Assembly (NCBI RefSeq): GCF_023195515.1
Contig: NZ_JALPKR020000002.1
Span: forward strand, 1,651,001-1,715,000
Length of the DNA stretch: 64,000 nt
Direction: 5' to 3'
Origin: Variovorax sp. S12S4
GTDB lineage: Bacteria; Pseudomonadota; Gammaproteobacteria; Burkholderiales; Burkholderiaceae_C
Below the pieces are notes generated by a model. The model was not told the DNA's origin and ran no database searches. It saw only the letters and a program-made list of their open reading frames with translations. The position numbers were made by a program, and so were the translations under genes. Shown piece by piece: positions 60,746 to 64,000 of this stretch (position 1 is the first letter of the stretch; each line of letters begins with the position of its first letter).

Positions 60746-61630
60746 TCATCCGAATTTGCCGTTCTGAAAATCGTGCACGGCCTCTTTCACCTGCTCCTGC
60801 GTGTTCATCACGAAGGGGCCGTATTGGGCAATGGGCTCGTTCAGCGGCTTGCCGGCAATCAGCAGCACGCGCGCCGGGCTGTGGTTGGTGGCACCCGCGC
60901 GCAGCACCACGCCGTCGCTGCCCGGGTCGTTCGCCAGAATGGCCATGCGGCGCGTCGGCACCTCGCTGCCCGCAATCCACACCGACTCGCGGTACACGTA
61001 CACCAGTGCGTTGTGGTCGTTAGGCAAGGGCTGCGCAAACTCGGCTCCGGGCGGCAGGCTGAGGTCGAGGTACAGCGGCTCGGTGTGCTCGCGCCGCACC
61101 GCGCCTTCGATGCCGTGGCTTTCGCCCGCGATCACGCGCACGTGAACGCCCGTGGCGGTGGTGTATTCAGGGATTTCCTCGCTCTGGATGTCGCGGTACC
61201 AGGGCTCGCGCATCTTGTCCCTGGCGGGCAGGTTGAGCCAGAGCTGAAAGCCTTCCATCAGGCCTTCTTCCTGCTCGGGCAGCTCGCTGTGCACCAGCCC
61301 GCGGCCGGCCGTCATCCATTGCACGCCGCCGTTTTGCAGCAGCCCCTCATGGCCCGCGCTGTCGCGGTGGCGCATGCGGCCCGCAATCATGTAGGTCACG
61401 GTTTCGAAGCCCCGGTGCGGATGGTTGGGAAAGCCGCCGATGTAGTCGCCCGGGTTGTCGCTGCCGAAGGCGTCGAGCATCAGGTAGGGGTCGAGCCGCT
61501 TCTGCAGCGGCTGCTGCAGCACGCGGGTGAGTTTGACGCCGTCGCCATCGCTGGTCGAAACACCGGCCACGATGTGGTCGATGCCGCGCGGCGTGGCCAC
61601 GGGATCGGTCGGGTGGTTTGCGTTCTTCAT
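60746..61630 (-). CDS. pirin family protein
   Basis: A 294-residue bicupin. The N-terminal cupin carries the metal ligands in PNHPHRGFETVTYM and TAGRGLVHSE (two His, His and Glu), followed by a pirin C-terminal cupin. Bacterial pirins include quercetinase-like dioxygenases and pyruvate-dehydrogenase regulators; the physiological role here is unknown. Confidence 0.92.
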   Translation of the reverse strand: MKNANHPTDPVATPRGIDHIVAGVSTSDGDGVKLTRVLQQPLQKRLDPYLMLDAFGSDNPGDYIGGFPNHPHRGFETVTYMIAGRMRHRDSAGHEGLLQNGGVQWMTAGRGLVHSELPEQEEGLMEGFQLWLNLPARDKMREPWYRDIQSEEIPEYTTATGVHVRVIAGESHGIEGAVRREHTEPLYLDLSLPPGAEFAQPLPNDHNALVYVYRESVWIAGSEVPTRRMAILANDPGSDGVVLRAGATNHSPARVLLIAGKPLNEPIAQYGPFVMNTQEQVKEAVHDFQNGKFG

Positions 61631-61696
61631 GCGGCCATGGTGGCACTAACGACCCGACCGCGCCACCCGTGGGGGTGCCGGTTTCAGGTTACGAAA

Positions 61697-62476
61697 TCAG
61701 CGCGGCCACTGCTGCCGCTGCCAGTAGCGGTACTGCCACTGCGTGGAAAAGCCGGCGCGCCGGTAGAGCGCGTGAGCCGGCATGTTGTGCGCATCGACCT
61801 GCAGGAACACGCGCTCGAACCCGCGTTCGAGCGCGGCCTGCGCCAGCCCGGCCAGCACGCGCCCGGCCAGGCCCCGGCCGCGCTGCGACTGCTCGGTGCG
61901 CATGCCGTGCACGCTCGCCCATCCGTGGCTGAAGGCCATGGCGCCCGCCGCAACGGTGCGGCGCCCTTCGCGCACGCTGGCATACAGCGAGCCCTTGGCG
62001 CGGGACAGCGCCCGCACGCGGTGCGCACCGTCTACAGGATCGAAGCCTTCGCCGAGGAACAGCGTGGCCCACGCCTCGTCGGGTGCGGCATCGACGTCGG
62101 CCAGCGCCGCATCGGCCGACGCCACCTGCCGCATGCGCCTTGCGGAGCCGATCTGCACGCAGGTGGGCGAATCGCCCACGTAGTGCCGCTGCTCCAGTTC
62201 GGCCCGCAGCGGGTCGAAGCAGGCCGTGTCAGCCAGGCGGAACGCGGGCACGAACTGGTGGCTGTCGTAGCGGGCCTCGATGCGGTCGAGCGTGCTGTCG
62301 CTCACGGCCCCCCGGTGCAGCGGAACGGCCGACCTCGCGCGCTTGACGGTGCCATCGTCGAAGGGCAACAGCCAGCCGTCGAGCTCCTCGACGGCAAGGG
62401 GCGACACAGCGGCGACGGTGGCGCGCTCGATGGCTTCGATCTCGCCGCTCTCCACGAACGCGCGGGTGTCATTCAT
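61697..62476 (-). CDS. GNAT family N-acetyltransferase
   Basis: A 259-residue protein whose C-terminal half has the GNAT acetyl-CoA motif: MRTEQSQRGRGLAGRVLAG (Q/R-x-x-G-x-G/A near residues 193-205) and a final NMPAHALYRRAGF motif. The N-terminal ~130 residues form a degenerate GNAT-like domain. The substrate is unknown. Its ATG overlaps the stop of the upstream transglycosylase gene. Confidence 0.87.
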   Translation of the reverse strand: MNDTRAFVESGEIEAIERATVAAVSPLAVEELDGWLLPFDDGTVKRARSAVPLHRGAVSDSTLDRIEARYDSHQFVPAFRLADTACFDPLRAELEQRHYVGDSPTCVQIGSARRMRQVASADAALADVDAAPDEAWATLFLGEGFDPVDGAHRVRALSRAKGSLYASVREGRRTVAAGAMAFSHGWASVHGMRTEQSQRGRGLAGRVLAGLAQAALERGFERVFLQVDAHNMPAHALYRRAGFSTQWQYRYWQRQQWPR

Positions 62477-63741
62477 GGCGCGGCCTCCGGCGCCGGGAAT
62501 TTGGCGGCCGCCACACTCTTGAGCAGCGTCTCGCGCTGGTTGCGGCTGATGCCGCGCACGCTCTCGGCCACCCACTTGGTGCGATCCGGGTCAATGCGGC
62601 CGTCGCGCCGCCATTGTTCGAGCACCGCATGCGGCTTGTGCAGCATGGCCGCAAGCCACACGGCCTGCGCAGGCTCCAGGTTGCGTGCCGGGCGCTTGAA
62701 GTAGCGGCGCGCCGCGGCTTCGGCGCCGCACAGGTTGCCGCCCCAGGGCGCGTTATCAAGGTAGAGCTGCAGGATGCGCGCCTTGCCGAGCGTCTGTTCC
62801 ATTTCGACCGCATAGAGCAGTTCGCGCAGCTTGCGTTCCGCCGTGCGGTCGCTGCCCGTCACCAGCAGCTTGGCCAGTTGCTGCGTGAGCGTGCTGCCGC
62901 CGCGCTTCGTTTGGCCGTCTTTCTGGTTGTTGTCGAGCGACGCAACGATTTCCGCCAGGTCGTAGCCGGCATGGCTGAAAAAACGCTGGTCTTCGGCCGC
63001 GATGACCGCGCGCGCCAGCCAGCTGTCGTTGGCCAGCTTCGACGGCGCGCCGCAACCGGTGCGCGCGCCAAGCATGGCTTCGGTCCCCAGCCCTTCGACG
63101 GTGAACTGGCTGACGACAGGAACCACCGCGAACGTGCCCTCAGGCAGCGCGACCTGCCCGCGCAGCGCCAGCGTGCCGCCGATGCGCGCACGCTGCAGTT
63201 CGGGCAGGTTGGGCGCAAGCACCGCGTACCAGCGCGCAATGGGTGCATCCTTGATGTCGGCGCTGAGCAGAAGGTTCTTGGGCGTGAGACGGCCTTCCCA
63301 CTGGCCGTGGATCACGGCCGACGCCTCGGCGCTGCGGGGTGTGGCCTCCAGCATGCCCGTCAGGGTGTTGCCGTCACGCTTGACGGTGGCAAGCAGGCCT
63401 TCGACCCGTATCGGCTGCGTGCCGAGCGCCGGAACCTCGACCGTGCAGGGCGCGCAGCGCAATTCGAGCGCGCCGGCCTCGTTCTTCCAGGCGAAATGCA
63501 CGGTGCCGAAGCGAGTGTCGAGCGCGTGACCGTCCAGGTGCGGCGCAAGCCATGGAGAAGTGGCCAGGCGCACTGCCGTGGGCATGCCGACTTCGAAACT
63601 CAGCGGACCGGCCTTGACCGTGCCGCGCCATTCGCCCGGTGCGGGCGCGAGGGCGAACTTCACTATCAGGAAGATAGCTATCGCTGCAGTGACTACAAGG
63701 GCCAACAGCCCGTAAATCGCAGATCTCAGGGTCTTGTTCAC
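62473..63741 (-). CDS. GT51 peptidoglycan glycosyltransferase with N-terminal accessory domain
   Basis: A 422-residue protein started at a GTG (VNKTLRS) with GAGAG upstream. There is an N-terminal transmembrane helix (about residues 8-27) and a beta-rich region of about 190 residues of unclear homology (AsmA-like in pattern, with APCTVEVPALG). The GT51 domain (about 235-400) follows with VIAAEDQRFFSHAGYD, RGGSTLTQQLAKLL and LRELLYAVEMEQTLGK, including the catalytic Glu in EDQRFF. There is no transpeptidase domain, so it polymerises glycan only, like MtgA, but with an extra N-terminal domain. Confidence 0.87.
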   Translation of the reverse strand: MNKTLRSAIYGLLALVVTAAIAIFLIVKFALAPAPGEWRGTVKAGPLSFEVGMPTAVRLATSPWLAPHLDGHALDTRFGTVHFAWKNEAGALELRCAPCTVEVPALGTQPIRVEGLLATVKRDGNTLTGMLEATPRSAEASAVIHGQWEGRLTPKNLLLSADIKDAPIARWYAVLAPNLPELQRARIGGTLALRGQVALPEGTFAVVPVVSQFTVEGLGTEAMLGARTGCGAPSKLANDSWLARAVIAAEDQRFFSHAGYDLAEIVASLDNNQKDGQTKRGGSTLTQQLAKLLVTGSDRTAERKLRELLYAVEMEQTLGKARILQLYLDNAPWGGNLCGAEAAARRYFKRPARNLEPAQAVWLAAMLHKPHAVLEQWRRDGRIDPDRTKWVAESVRGISRNQRETLLKSVAAAKFPAPEAAP

Positions 63742-63748
63742 ACAACTC

Positions 63749-64000
63749 TCACAAGGGTCTCGCCACCGTGACGGCTTGCCACGGACCGGTCGACTGCCCG
63801 CTGGCGGCCGCCCAGTACCAAGCTGAAGTGTCGGTGAAAGCCGTGCCTTCGGCATCGACGATGCGCTCGCAAACGCGGAACTTTTGCGCTCCGTGCATTT
63901 GCGCAACAAAACAGCGCCACAAGCGCTCCTGCGCATCGCGTTCAAGGCGCGCCTGTTCGATGCGATAGCCGAGCGCGCGGTAGCAATCGGCGGCCGGATG
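63749..64000 (-). CDS. unidentified protein, C-terminal fragment (runs off right edge)
   Basis: The last 83 residues of a minus-strand gene are visible and end 8 bases before the GTG of the transglycosylase gene. Visible pieces are YRALGYRIEQARLERDAQER, AQKFRVCERIVDAEGTAF and WAAASGQSTGPW. They are soluble and without a recognised motif. The short gap to the next gene suggests an operon. Confidence 0.6.
   Translation of the reverse strand, partial: HPAADCYRALGYRIEQARLERDAQERLWRCFVAQMHGAQKFRVCERIVDAEGTAFTDTSAWYWAAASGQSTGPWQAVTVARPL

Overview
The window is a GC-rich chromosomal segment of a betaproteobacterium, most likely Comamonadaceae and probably Variovorax or a close relative. This is inferred from codon use and gene order (rpmH-rnpA-yidD-yidC-mnmE left of dnaA-dnaN-gyrB; kdsD-kdsC-lptC; surA-rsmA), not from a database search. 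It spans the likely chromosomal replication origin between rpmH and dnaA at about 38.9-39.26 kb. Most housekeeping genes left of that point read leftwards and the dnaA-dnaN-gyrB block reads rightwards, as expected for divergent forks.

Layout. 1-5.2 kb: a leftward membrane/polyamine-like cassette (SPFH-SHOCT protein, zinc-ribbon DUF4178 protein, DUF350 protein, membrane-fused spermidine-synthase-like enzyme, Tat-lipoprotein FAD oxidoreductase). 5.3-9 kb: malic enzyme (maeB) and a secreted barnase-type RNase overlapping a barstar-like inhibitor. 9-15.9 kb: rsmA, surA and lptD, divergent from amgK-rsmE. 15.9-24.5 kb: two M20 peptidases, a YidB-like protein, an MFS transporter, an alpha/beta hydrolase, DUF72, bactofilin, an ion channel and YigZ. 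24.6-27.3 kb: metX-metW preceded by a SAM-II-like riboswitch with a terminator, next to an MneA/GDT1-type exporter preceded by a yybP-ykoY-like manganese riboswitch. 27.5-34.8 kb: a glycine-rich RRM protein, an SDR enzyme, lptC-kdsC-kdsD, a KefB/YbaL-type antiporter, a zinc-ribbon membrane protein and a cyclic-nucleotide-binding protein. 34.9-44.6 kb: mnmE, yidC, yidD, rnpA, rpmH, origin, dnaA, dnaN, gyrB.

44.7-54.4 kb is more accessory: an OmpA-type lipoprotein downstream of a large ESPR-type autotransporter whose reading frame is interrupted by a -1 frameshift at a G-rich tract, an AT-richer stretch with a perfect 14-bp inverted repeat and a Tat/lipoprotein hydrolase, a pair of tandem secreted paralogs of unknown function, a membrane phosphoesterase and a phasin. 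54.4-64 kb: envelope functions again (PagL, a ybhP-clsB-ybhN operon, a Spy/CpxP-like protein, a GT51 transglycosylase with an extra N-terminal domain) plus a flavodoxin-like reductase, a pirin and a GNAT protein.

The strongest recurring theme is cell-envelope assembly: LptD/SurA/LptC/KdsC/KdsD for LPS, YidC/YidD for membrane insertion, PagL and ClsB for lipids, bactofilin, MurNAc kinase and the GT51 enzyme for peptidoglycan. No tRNA, rRNA, CRISPR array, integrase or transposase was seen.
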